Assembly: GCF_014174495.1 (NCBI RefSeq)
Contig: NZ_JACJHR010000002.1
Location: forward strand, 124,001 to 188,000
Direction: 5' to 3'
Length of the DNA: 64,000 nucleotides
Source of the DNA: Amycolatopsis echigonensis
GTDB taxonomy: Bacteria; Actinomycetota; Actinomycetes; Mycobacteriales; Pseudonocardiaceae
The notes beneath the pieces were generated by a model, which ran no database searches, was not told the origin of the DNA, and was given only the letters and a program-made list of their open reading frames with translations. How positions within the stretch are numbered: the stretch's first letter is position 1; every line of letters starts with the position of its first letter. The position numbers and the translations under genes are program-made. Positions 8,201 to 15,203 of the stretch are shown one piece after another.

Positions 8201-8926
8201 GATGTCGGCGCGCTGCTGATGCCGGTCGACGAGGTCATGCTGCCGTGGATCCTGTTCCACCGGTCCTGGGAGGACAGCGAAGCCGAGCTGATGGCGTCGC
8301 TGGCGAACGGCGCGTTCCTCGACGTCGGCGCGCACGTCGGCTACCACACGCTGCGGCTGCTGCGGGCCACGCCGGAAGTGACCAGGGTGATCGCGGTGGA
8401 GGCCGACCCGGTCAACGCCGCGTACCTGCGCCGCAACGTCGAGGTCAACCTGCCGCCGGCGGCGGGCGAGCTGGTCACCGTGGTCGAGTCGGCCGCGTGG
8501 GACGAGCCCGGCACCGTGCACCTGACGCAGGCGACCCCGGGCAACAGCGGCGACAACCGCGTCAGCACGGGCGGCTCCGGCGTCGAGGTCCCGGCGGTGC
8601 GGCTGGACGCCGTGCCCGAGGTGACCGAACAGCGGATCGGCCTGGTGAAGGTCGACCTGCAGGGCCGCGACCACCGTGCGCTGGCGGGGCTGACCGAGGT
8701 GCTGCGCCGCGACCGGCCGCACGTCGTGTGCGAGTTCGACCCGGGCGCGATCTCCGAGCTGGGCGACGACCCGGCCGCCGTGCTCGCCGGATACCGCTCG
8801 CTCGGCTACACGCCGAAGGTGGTCACCGACGACGGCCCGGCAGAACAGGTGCTCGACGACCCGGCGATCATCGCCGCGGCCAAGGCGGACGAGAAGGAAT
8901 TCGTCACGCTGTGGCTGGCACCCTGA
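5252..8926 (+). CDS. Multidomain glycosyltransferase - FkbM methyltransferase fusion
   Basis: This 1,224-residue protein has no signal or membrane segment, so it should act at the cytoplasmic face. Residues 8-290 resemble a GT-A-type (GT8-like) transferase with a YLDPDIELF metal/nucleotide-sugar motif near 104. Residues about 430-775 form a GT4-type GT-B domain; FNSVAERKNPWG near 580 and the SEGFGLTVAEAMA motif near 669-680 carry the expected Glu-x7-Glu. A helical, coiled-coil-prone stretch covers about 845-960. Residues about 1000-1224 form an FkbM-type SAM-dependent O-methyltransferase with FLDVGAHVGYHT as motif I and AVEADP as the acidic loop. The likely role is building and O-methylating a surface glycan or glycolipid. 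It is coupled to the membrane protein before it. The substrate is not deducible. Confidence 0.85.
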   Translation: MPEPGTTACTIVARNYVPAARVLARSYLEHHPGGRFVIAVIDAPRDQSDRAGDGLTVVGPAAFGIDEDDYLRMATAYSVTELATSVKPYLLRELLKESEAAIYLDPDIELFAPIPEVAELAREHDIVLAPHFLTPLPQDGMEPDDAVIMGTGMFNLGFIGVGRGAGPFLDFWAGRLRHDAIVAPEQQLFTDQRWVDQVPSLFRHHVVTDPGFDVAYWNLHERPIGRDEDGTLTAGGAKLRFFHFSGYRPEKPWLLSFHCARKPRVLLSHNDDLRAICDSYGTKLREAGYAESLDSIPYGFKDFQDGTPVPKLARRVFREGWIKAERKKKPAPPHAYGEDGGQALREWLATPEDQGQAAAGLNRLTHAIWASRIDLQMAFPHPYGDDADGFRHWCAGSGVSEAGLPEWALPSEPVTTRPPHDDFGVNLLGYLTAELGLGEMGRIVLEAIETGGVPVATVLEEKAVSNRTGIERPATVGDPRFPVSVFAVNADQTRTILTNHPEVGAGRYRIGLWAWELEDFPQWQHEAFGMLDEIWTVSDFCRRAFAAHSPIPVKTIPVPVRDPGEPSPPAREKGEPVRFLFAFDFNSVAERKNPWGAVVAFQRAFPGREDVRLTVKAINAKLHPQAAERLRAVVRGDDRIELVERYLTVAELHELYETSTAYVSLHRSEGFGLTVAEAMARAMPVISTDYSSTTEFLDASTGWPIPYRLVPVGEGNYPYHADAVWAEPDLDAAATAMVQIADDPAEAAARGKRAREVILRERSMATAAEWMRRELRQAYETWQERQRTAAPPPEHPLSPLQQATEALRWRPEADTPSRLPLAPALRKAVLRAIDHYDVHQRNVMGALLAATEESNRRLLDRIEDLERTIDESRRAAQSTRTLGERLEALRGTVNELRRQAPETDLALRNLEADVAKLAEGYDGVGAEVEAAAGTVHKMFARRDERLDADEKAIQRVTLDVSAMRDAARLRHAPVPRGADVVQCDVGALLMPVDEVMLPWILFHRSWEDSEAELMASLANGAFLDVGAHVGYHTLRLLRATPEVTRVIAVEADPVNAAYLRRNVEVNLPPAAGELVTVVESAAWDEPGTVHLTQATPGNSGDNRVSTGGSGVEVPAVRLDAVPEVTEQRIGLVKVDLQGRDHRALAGLTEVLRRDRPHVVCEFDPGAISELGDDPAAVLAGYRSLGYTPKVVTDDGPAEQVLDDPAIIAAAKADEKEFVTLWLAP

Positions 8927-8930
8927 GCTG

Positions 8931-8968
8931 ATCGCGCACGTGGTGCCTCAGGGCGCCACGTGCGCGAT
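8931..8968. terminator. Bidirectional 13-bp hairpin terminator
   Basis: ATCGCGCACGTGG pairs exactly with CCACGTGCGCGAT across a 12-base loop. It lies between the convergent glycosyltransferase and mannosyltransferase genes, and its right arm overlaps the last codons of the latter. Confidence 0.75.
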
Positions 8969-10099
8969 GGTCAGCAGGAACGCGCCGTACCAGGCACTTC
9001 CGATGGTGATCACCGGCAGCAGCACCGCCAGTACCCGGTTCGGCAGCTTCGCCAGCATGAGCGCGACCGGCACGGTCAGCACGAACGCCGGCAGCAGGAA
9101 ACGCGCGCGGGACTGGAAGAAGTTCGAGGAGCACAGCGCGATCACCACGGTGAGCGTGCCGTAGATCTGCCACGGCAACGGCAGCCGCGTCGCCCACGTC
9201 CAGAACTGCAGGACCACCGCGGCGAGCACGACGAGCGCGGTCACGGTGATCCAGCTGGCGTGGTCCGAGGTGAGGCCTTCGCGGACCTGGGTCCAGGTGA
9301 AGACGCCGAAGTCGAAATGCATCTGCCAGGCGTTCTGCAGCCAGAACCAACCGTCCGGACGCCCAGTCTGGATCCAGACGTACCCGAAGTAACCCAGCAG
9401 ACCGAGCGGCGCGATCAACCCGCCGATCCACGGCCGCCAGCCGTCGCGACGCTGGAAAACCGCGATCAGCGCGGCAATGCCGACCGCCGCGATCAACGCG
9501 CCGGAACTCGCCCGGGTCAGTCCGGCCAGCACCGCGAGCCCGCCCGCGGCGAGCCATTCGCGCCGCGCGAGCAGCACGAACGTCCAGGCCACCAGCGCCA
9601 TCAGCAGCGATTCCGAATACACCAGATGCAGTGCCGTCGACCCCGGCCCGATCGACCACAGCACGGCGACCAGCAGGCCCACGCGCGGTCCGGCCAGGTC
9701 GCGGCCCAGCACGAACAGGCCCCACGCGGCCGCGCATCCGGCCAGCAGCGAGATCGTCATCCCGGCCACGAGCGGCGGGATCCCGACCAGCGTCAGCAAC
9801 GCCACCGTCGCCGGGTACAGCGGGAAGAACACCAGGCTGTTCTCGACCGGCAGCCCGTTGGCGCCGAGCGTGACCGGCTGGTCGTAGCCGTGCTGCGCGA
9901 CCGAGAGGAACCAGTTCGCGTCGAAGTTGGCGATGAACCGGCCCGGCGACACGTCGGCCTTCCAGCTCATCATCCACAGCACGCCGAACGCGACGAGCTG
10001 GAACGCCAGGTAGAGGCTGATCGCCGGGGCGGCTTGGCGGAACGCGGCGCGCAGGGTCGGCGAACGCTCGACGGCCCCGTCGAGACTGGACTGCTGCAC
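8948..10099 (-). CDS. Polytopic mannosyltransferase-like (PIG-V/GT-C type) membrane protein
   Basis: This 383-residue protein has about nine to ten hydrophobic helices. After the first membrane helix there is an external loop with FDANWFLSVAQHGYD. This matches the D.xW(Y/F)..IA..GY region of GT-C enzymes of the PIG-V/mannosyltransferase family, in which the acidic residue is catalytic. A second conserved loop reads FFPLYPATV, followed by VYSESLLMAL, also typical of the family. Actinobacterial members use polyprenyl-phosphate mannose to mannosylate cell-envelope glycolipids or secreted proteins on the outer face. The gene is divergent from the acyltransferase at 10294, with 194 bases between the starts. 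The ATG was chosen because the second codon block leads directly into the first amphipathic helix. Specificity is inferred from the family. Confidence 0.75.
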   Translation of the reverse strand: MQQSSLDGAVERSPTLRAAFRQAAPAISLYLAFQLVAFGVLWMMSWKADVSPGRFIANFDANWFLSVAQHGYDQPVTLGANGLPVENSLVFFPLYPATVALLTLVGIPPLVAGMTISLLAGCAAAWGLFVLGRDLAGPRVGLLVAVLWSIGPGSTALHLVYSESLLMALVAWTFVLLARREWLAAGGLAVLAGLTRASSGALIAAVGIAALIAVFQRRDGWRPWIGGLIAPLGLLGYFGYVWIQTGRPDGWFWLQNAWQMHFDFGVFTWTQVREGLTSDHASWITVTALVVLAAVVLQFWTWATRLPLPWQIYGTLTVVIALCSSNFFQSRARFLLPAFVLTVPVALMLAKLPNRVLAVLLPVITIGSAWYGAFLLTIAHVAP

Positions 10100-10293
10100 G
10101 CTCCCCGAACTCCTGAACTGTTCGTGCGAAACCGGACGAATTCCTGCCTGATCGTACCTGCCGACCGCATAATCCGAGGCCAGAACGGGTCTTGTGACTT
10201 ATCCCCCCGGTTGCCGCCAATTGCGGGGAGTACGTCCGGGCCGGGTCGGCGAGGCGGTAGCCTTCACGAGGTTGTCGGTAGCGGAAGACGGGG

Positions 10294-11874
10294 GTGAGCA
10301 CGCTGGCCGAGCCGAATTCCGCTGCCCTGGCCGACCCTTCGCCCGCGCCGCCGAAGAAGACCCGGATCGTCTTCATCGACATCGGCCGAGGCCTCGGCGC
10401 GCTGCTGGTCTTCTACAGCCACATCGCCCATCCGTGGGTCATCGCGAAGAACGACAAAGCCCCGTACGTCGACTTCATCGAGGCGCTCACGAGCGATCCG
10501 ATGCACATGTCGAAACAGGGCATCGGGCAGATCGCGGTGCCGTTTTTCTTCCTGGTCAGCGGTTTCGTCGTGACGCCGATCGCGCTGCGCCAGGGTACCG
10601 GGCGATTCGCGCTCAACCGGTTCATCCGGGTCTACGCGCCGATGCTGTTCGTGGTGGTGCTGACCGCGTTCCTGCTGCTGGTGAACCTGCACCCGCCGTC
10701 GACCGGCCAGCCGCAAACGCTGAACCCGCTCACCGTCCTCACCAACACGACGCTGGCCAACTACCTGATCTACCCGCAGATCGTGCTGGTGCCGGTGGCC
10801 TGGACGATGATCGTCGAGGTCATCTTCTACCTGCTGCTGATGGCGGTGCTGCCGCTGCTGCGCCGGTGGGTGTGGCTCGCGATCGCGGTGGAGCTGACGT
10901 TCATCTTCGTGGTGATGATGAGCCGGTCCCAGCTCGGACCGTCGTGGTCGTTGTTCGCGGTGAACGTCTCGTACCTGCCCGCGATGCTGATCGGCCAGGT
11001 CATCTGGGCGACGACCAAGAAACAGATCCCGCTCTGGACCGGCGCGCTGTACGGCGGCTGCGCGTGGTCGCTGTACGTGCTGGCGGACGTCATCAATGTC
11101 GGCCGCGTGGACAGCTCGTACAATCTCGCGCTGGCCTTCGCCGTCACCTGCTTCCTGATGGGCATGTTCGCCGAGGACCGGCTGAAGCAGCGCAAGATCT
11201 GGACCATGCTGTCCGAGCGCAGCTACTCGATCTACCTGCTGCACATGCTGGTCACGTTCGTGCTGCTGCAGTTGCTGCGCCCGGCGGTGCCGCTGCCGAT
11301 CGCGCTGCTGATCGTGATCCCGGCGGTGTTCGGGGTGGTCGAGTTCAGCTACCGGTTCGTGGAACGGCCGAGCCACTCGCTGGCGCGGCGGCTGTCGCAC
11401 CGGCCGAAGCCGCCTCCGCCCGCGCCGGAAACGCCCGAACCGCCGGTGGAGCCGCCGGTCGAGACCCCGGGGGAAACCACTCAGCTCGTGGACGCCGCCG
11501 AGGTGACCACCGAGATCCCGAGGATTGCGGCCGAACCGCTGCCGCCGCGTCGTCCGGCGCCCCGGCCGCGTCCCGGGCAGAACGGTCGGCCGCCGAGGAT
11601 CGGCACTCCGCCGCCCAGCGACGCTCCGCGCGTTGACCAGCCGCGCCCGATGGCACCTCGCGCGAATGGCGGCGCGCACCGGGCACGTCCCGTCACGGAA
11701 TCGGGCGTCGACCGCATGGCCGAGCCGCCAGTGCGCCGCGCGGTGCCGCCGCGCCGGCCTCCGTCAGCTCCGCCGGAGCTGCGCTACCAGCCGGACCAGG
11801 AAAACCAGGCCCAGCGCGGCGACCACGACGATCTCCCACGCCACCGGGACTCCTTCCGCCACACCCCTCGCTGA
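10294..11874 (+). CDS. Acyltransferase 3 (OafA/YrhL-type) membrane protein with Pro-rich tail
   Basis: This 526-residue protein has about ten membrane helices in the first 370 residues. The family signature is present: an early FIDIGRGLGALLVFYSHI with the active-site His, then FFFLVSGFVVTPI, and later ERSYSIYLLHML. Such enzymes transfer acetyl or other acyl groups from cytoplasmic acyl-CoA to sugars exposed at or exported through the membrane. The GTG start has GGAAG upstream. From about residue 370 the sequence becomes a Pro/Arg-rich cytoplasmic tail. The last 36 or so residues are odd, polar Gln/Asp/Arg/His sequence, and are antisense to a convincing 26-codon membrane-peptide frame. The neighbours suggest surface glycan decoration. 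Confidence 0.85.
   Translation: MSTLAEPNSAALADPSPAPPKKTRIVFIDIGRGLGALLVFYSHIAHPWVIAKNDKAPYVDFIEALTSDPMHMSKQGIGQIAVPFFFLVSGFVVTPIALRQGTGRFALNRFIRVYAPMLFVVVLTAFLLLVNLHPPSTGQPQTLNPLTVLTNTTLANYLIYPQIVLVPVAWTMIVEVIFYLLLMAVLPLLRRWVWLAIAVELTFIFVVMMSRSQLGPSWSLFAVNVSYLPAMLIGQVIWATTKKQIPLWTGALYGGCAWSLYVLADVINVGRVDSSYNLALAFAVTCFLMGMFAEDRLKQRKIWTMLSERSYSIYLLHMLVTFVLLQLLRPAVPLPIALLIVIPAVFGVVEFSYRFVERPSHSLARRLSHRPKPPPPAPETPEPPVEPPVETPGETTQLVDAAEVTTEIPRIAAEPLPPRRPAPRPRPGQNGRPPRIGTPPPSDAPRVDQPRPMAPRANGGAHRARPVTESGVDRMAEPPVRRAVPPRRPPSAPPELRYQPDQENQAQRGDHDDLPRHRDSFRHTPR
11764..11844 (-). CDS. Candidate 26-aa single-pass membrane peptide
   Basis: A GTG codon is preceded, five bases upstream, by GGAAGGAG, one of the best ribosome binding sites in the window. 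The frame reads MAWEIVVVAALGLVFLVRL and ends VAQLRRS, a single hydrophobic helix flanked by a short acidic N-terminus and a basic C-terminus. This is the usual layout of bacterial small membrane proteins. It lies wholly antisense to the 3' end of the acyltransferase gene, in register with it, so the strange polar tail of that protein may be merely the shadow of this gene. It is followed on the other strand by no close partner. Expression is not shown by the sequence. Confidence 0.45.
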   Translation of the reverse strand: MAWEIVVVAALGLVFLVRLVAQLRRS

Positions 11875-11957
11875 GATGTGATGCTCTTCCCGTAAGGCGT
11901 GCGACGGTGGGAGGACGTTCACCGACACGGCCTAACTCACACTCTGGGCTTAGCTCA

Positions 11958-12632
11958 CTAGTGCGAGCCGCGGCGCGGGGTGACGAGGCCGGATTCGTAG
12001 GCGAGCACCACCAGCTGCGCCCGGTCGCGAGCGCCGATCTTGGTCATGATGCGGCTGACGTGCGTCCGCGCGGTCGCCGTGGAGATGACGAGGTGAGCGG
12101 CGATTTCGTCGTTCGACAACCCGCCCGCGACCAGTGCCAGCACCTCGCGTTCGCGTTCGGTCACCTCCTGCACGGCCGAGGTGTCGATCCGCCGGTGCTC
12201 CGGCCGTCCGACGATCTCGGCGATCAACCGGCGCGTGACGGTCGGCGCGAGCAACGCCTCCCCCGCCGCGACGACGCGCAGCGCGTGCAGGAGTTCGACC
12301 GGTTCGGTGTCCTTCAGCAGGAACCCGCTGGCCCCCGCGCGGAGCGCCTCGTAGACGTACTCATCGACGTCGAACGTGGTCAGGACCAGCACTTTCACCC
12401 CGGTGAGGTCGGGATGCGAGGTGATCCGGCGGGTCGCTTCGAGACCGTCGGTGCCGGGCATCCGGATGTCCATCACGACGATGTCGGGCCGGTGCTCGAC
12501 CGCTTGCGCGACGGCCTGCTCGCCGTCGCTCGCCTCGCCGGCGACCTCGAAGCCGTCCTCGGTGTCCAGCAGCAGCCGGAATCCGGCGCGGACCAGGGCC
12601 TGGTCGTCGGCCAGTACGACGCGGATGGTCAT
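11958..12632 (-). CDS. NarL/LuxR-family response regulator
   Basis: This 224-residue regulator has an N-terminal receiver domain with the acidic pair at residues 9-10 and the phosphorylatable Asp55 in VVMDIRMPG, the switch Thr in LTTFD and the Lys in FLLKD. A C-terminal LuxR-type HTH follows (TEREREVLALVAGGLSNDEI...STATARTHVSRIM). It should bind DNA as a dimer when phosphorylated by the sensor kinase encoded just upstream, whose stop overlaps this start by four bases (ATGA). No target is evident in the window; direct autoregulation is possible. Lengths and motifs are normal for the family. Confidence 0.95.
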   Translation of the reverse strand: MTIRVVLADDQALVRAGFRLLLDTEDGFEVAGEASDGEQAVAQAVEHRPDIVVMDIRMPGTDGLEATRRITSHPDLTGVKVLVLTTFDVDEYVYEALRAGASGFLLKDTEPVELLHALRVVAAGEALLAPTVTRRLIAEIVGRPEHRRIDTSAVQEVTEREREVLALVAGGLSNDEIAAHLVISTATARTHVSRIMTKIGARDRAQLVVLAYESGLVTPRRGSH

Positions 12633-13750
12633 TTCTCCCCCTCCACGGGCAGTTCCGCCCGCACCTGGAAACCCTGCCCGGTGACGCTCGCCTCGACGCT
12701 GCCGCCGAGCGCCGTCGCGCGTTCCCGCATGCCGCGCAGACCGTGGCCGGGCGTCGGCTGGACGGTGCCGCGGCCGTCGTCGCGCACGATCAGGACCAGC
12801 GTGCCCGGCTTCCGCTCGAAGCGGACCTCGACGCGCTGCGCCCCCTCGGCATGCCGGACGACATTGGTGAGCGACTCCTGCAGGATCCGGTACGCAGCGC
12901 CGTCCACGGGCGCGGGCAGCTCGCCGGTTTCGCCATGGAGCTCGACTTCCAACCCGGCGGTACGCGCGTGGTCCAGCAGCTCTTCGACCTGGGCAAGGCT
13001 CGGCGCGGGCGCGCGGTTCTCGCCGGAACGCAGCACGGCGAGCGTCGCGCGGAGGTCGTTGAGTGCGGACGCGCTGGCCGCCTTGATGTTGAGCAGCGCC
13101 TCTTTCGCCTGCTCCGGCCGCCGATCCGCGACGTGTGCGGCAACCCCGGCCTGGACGTTGATCATGGCGAGGCTGTGCGCGACCACGTCGTGCACCTCGC
13201 GGGCGATGCGGAGCCGCTCCTGCTCGGCCATCCGGTGCCGGTGCTCGTCGGCCTGCTCGCGCCGCGCGGCGACGGCGGCGAACTGGAACCGGACCGCGGT
13301 CGCGATACCGATCACGGCGGACATCCAGACCACGGCGAACAACGCCCACGCACTGACCGCAAACGTTTGCGCAACGACGATGTGGACCACGTACGCCGCC
13401 ACGAGGACGGTCGCGCCAGTGCTCCCGGCGACCACCGGACCCTTCCGCCGGGTAAGCACGAACAACGCGATGGTGGGGACGATGATCACCGGTCCGCCGG
13501 GCTCCGCCGACAGGTAGTACGCGTACGCCGAGGCCGCGGTGAGCACGAAAAGCGGCAGTGGGTACCGGTGCACGAGCAGCAGGGTGAGGACGGTCGCGGC
13601 CAGCCACGCGGCCCCGAGCGGACTCAGCGGGTGCGGGGCGTGCTGCCAGCGGCCGGACGCGCTGGAGCCGCCGAGCACGAAGGCGAGCACCACGAGGGTC
13701 CGGAACACCCGCCCGAACCACGGGTTCCGCGCCCGCCACCAGTAGTGCAT
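12629..13750 (-). CDS. NarL-type sensor histidine kinase
   Basis: This 373-residue protein has about five or six N-terminal membrane helices (residues 15-158) and short loops, so it probably senses a membrane or envelope cue instead of a large external ligand. The HisKA_3 dimerisation/phosphoacceptor box is ERLRIAREVHDVVAHSL with His187. The ATPase domain shows ILQESLTNVVRHA as the N-box and DDGRG plus GHGLRGMRERA as the G-boxes. This is the typical partner of NarL-type regulators and overlaps the response regulator gene by four bases. The ATG gives a first membrane helix at the expected place. Trigger and regulon are unknown. Confidence 0.93.
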   Translation of the reverse strand: MHYWWRARNPWFGRVFRTLVVLAFVLGGSSASGRWQHAPHPLSPLGAAWLAATVLTLLLVHRYPLPLFVLTAASAYAYYLSAEPGGPVIIVPTIALFVLTRRKGPVVAGSTGATVLVAAYVVHIVVAQTFAVSAWALFAVVWMSAVIGIATAVRFQFAAVAARREQADEHRHRMAEQERLRIAREVHDVVAHSLAMINVQAGVAAHVADRRPEQAKEALLNIKAASASALNDLRATLAVLRSGENRAPAPSLAQVEELLDHARTAGLEVELHGETGELPAPVDGAAYRILQESLTNVVRHAEGAQRVEVRFERKPGTLVLIVRDDGRGTVQPTPGHGLRGMRERATALGGSVEASVTGQGFQVRAELPVEGEK

Positions 13751-13883
13751 GGTGCGAAAGCTACCGGGGAAGTCCGTCGGGCGCGTCCGTCAAGGAGCGC
13801 GGGATCCGGCTACGCGCGGCGAGGTATGTCGAGAACGCTCGCGCGGCTCCGTTCACTGGTCAAACGGAGAAACGGAGACGGCG

Positions 13884-14318
13884 ATGGGCGAGGTAGTGGC
13901 CGGGGCGAGCATGTCGCTGGTCGGTTTCGTGGCGGGGCCGGGCGAATCGGGGTTCGATCTGTTCTTCGGCTGGACGGGCAGCGGTGCTGAGGAGGTGCCG
14001 ACCGCGCAGCCGGGACGTTCGCTGCGCATGTCCCCGGCCAGCGCGAAGGTCGTACGCGCGCAACTGGAGTCGACCGGGGCGCTGGTGGTCGGACGGCGGC
14101 TGTTCGACCTGACCTCGGGCTGGGGCGGGACGCATCCGTTCGGCGTGCCGGTGCTGCTCGGCGGCGGGGTGTCGTTCTTCGGCGAGTTCGGGCTCGGACC
14201 GGTGCGCCTCGGCCCTCCCGACGTCACGCCCGGCAAGGGCGTGACCCATCTGCGCTATCGCGTGGTCGGGACGAATTCCCGCAGCTTCTCCCGGGTCTCG
14301 TCGTTCGCCGGGGTGTAG
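13884..14318 (+). pseudogene. Internally deleted dihydrofolate-reductase-like (RibD C-terminal) gene
   Basis: The frame encodes 144 residues. The first 88 match the start of the actinobacterial DHFR/RibD_C-like family (MGEVVAGASMSLVGFVAGP...ALVVGRRLFDLTSGWGGTHPFG). The sequence then jumps from GVPV directly to LLGGGVSFFGEFG and THLRYRVV, which in complete relatives lies about 60 residues further on, after PVLLGGG. The middle of the Rossmann-like fold, including the nucleotide-binding GG loop, is therefore missing. The join lies where two Val/Pro-containing segments resemble each other, suggesting an in-frame deletion by short homology. The normal stop after RYRV is also lost, so the frame runs 64 bases into the 3' end of the convergent regulator gene. 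A short GGAG precedes the ATG. Probably non-functional. Confidence 0.7.
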
Positions 14319-15100
14319 ACCGACATCCGGATCTCCGAGCGGCGGCCGGCGTAGAGGTAGGTGAAGTCGAACGTCAGCAGGCCCGCCTCCGGGTGCAGGT
14401 ACCGCTTGCTCTTGGCCTGCTCGGTGTTCACGTCGTGCTGGCTCCACAGCTCCGCGAAGCACGGCGACTCCGCCTTGAGCCGTTTGACCAGCGACTTCCA
14501 GCCGGGTTCGCCCATGTGCTCGGCCATCGCGGCGCGGAAGGACGAGACCATCCGCGGCACGTTCTGCTCCCAGTCGACCATCCGCTCTTTCCACTCGGGA
14601 TTGAGCAGGCACTGGACGAGCGTGTTGCGTTCCTCGTACGGGATCTTGTCGACGCCGCCCATCAGCCAGTCGTAGCCGGCGTTGTGGCCGAGCACGTCGA
14701 AGCGCGCGTTGCGGACCGCGACCGGGAACGGCTCCAGCTGGACCATCATGTCCTGCATCGACGGGGTGATCGCGGAGCAGTTCTTCTTCTCGGTGACCGG
14801 CTCCGGCGCGCCGGCGAGGGTGAACAGGTGCACGTGCTCGTGCGGATCGAGCCGCAACGTGCGGGAGATCGCGCTGAGCACCTGCTCGGACGCGTTGATG
14901 TCGCGGCCCTGTTCGAGCCACGTGTACCAGGTGACGCCCACCCCGGCGAGCTGCGCGACCTCCTCGCGGCGCAGCCCCGGCGTGCGCCTGCGGCCGCCGA
15001 TCGGCAGGCCGACCTGCTCGGGCGTGATGCGGCCGCGCCGGTTGCGGAGGAACTCTCCCAGCTCGGTCCGGCGCAGGCGGTCTTCGATGCCAGTGGTCAC
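14255..15100 (-). CDS. XRE-family regulator with MmyB-like ligand-binding domain
   Basis: This 281-residue protein carries an N-terminal HTH (residues about 12-70, with RRTPGLRREEVAQLAGVGVTWYTWLEQGRDI, the hallmark of the MmyB group). The C-terminal domain of about 170 residues belongs to the MmyB-like transcription regulator ligand-binding type, a PAS-like fold that may bind a fatty acid or other hydrophobic ligand. The GTG start opens MTTGIEDRLRRTELGEFL, as in relatives. It is transcribed divergently from the DHA2-type efflux pump, and the 103 bases between them hold a repeated palindrome that is probably its own operator, so it is likely the local repressor of the pump. Confidence 0.93.
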   Translation of the reverse strand: MTTGIEDRLRRTELGEFLRNRRGRITPEQVGLPIGGRRRTPGLRREEVAQLAGVGVTWYTWLEQGRDINASEQVLSAISRTLRLDPHEHVHLFTLAGAPEPVTEKKNCSAITPSMQDMMVQLEPFPVAVRNARFDVLGHNAGYDWLMGGVDKIPYEERNTLVQCLLNPEWKERMVDWEQNVPRMVSSFRAAMAEHMGEPGWKSLVKRLKAESPCFAELWSQHDVNTEQAKSKRYLHPEAGLLTFDFTYLYAGRRSEIRMSVYTPANDETREKLREFVPTTR

Positions 15101-15103
15101 GAA

Positions 15104-15177
15104 TACCAGGGAAGCACACCGCCGACCCTGTTACCAGGTAGTCGCAGTACCAGGATAAAAGCACACCTGGTACCAGG
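15104..15177. promoter_or_regulatory. Palindromic operator array between regulator and efflux pump
   Basis: The perfect 12-base palindrome CCTGGTACCAGG lies at 15166-15177, and a copy with one mismatch (CCTGTTACCAGG) at 15127-15138. Single half-sites TACCAGG occur at 15104-15110 and 15148-15154, and each of these is followed by GCACACC. The repeated unit in a divergent promoter region points to the XRE-family regulator as the binder. Confidence 0.6.
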
Positions 15178-15203
15178 GTTTGCCTCAGCGGAACGTAGTA
15201 CTC

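Noticed and set aside
15180-15203. TTG start for the efflux pump
   Set aside because: It lies at the edge of the operator palindrome and adds eight residues not expected in the family; the ATG at 15204 gives the normal MTTTT N-terminus.
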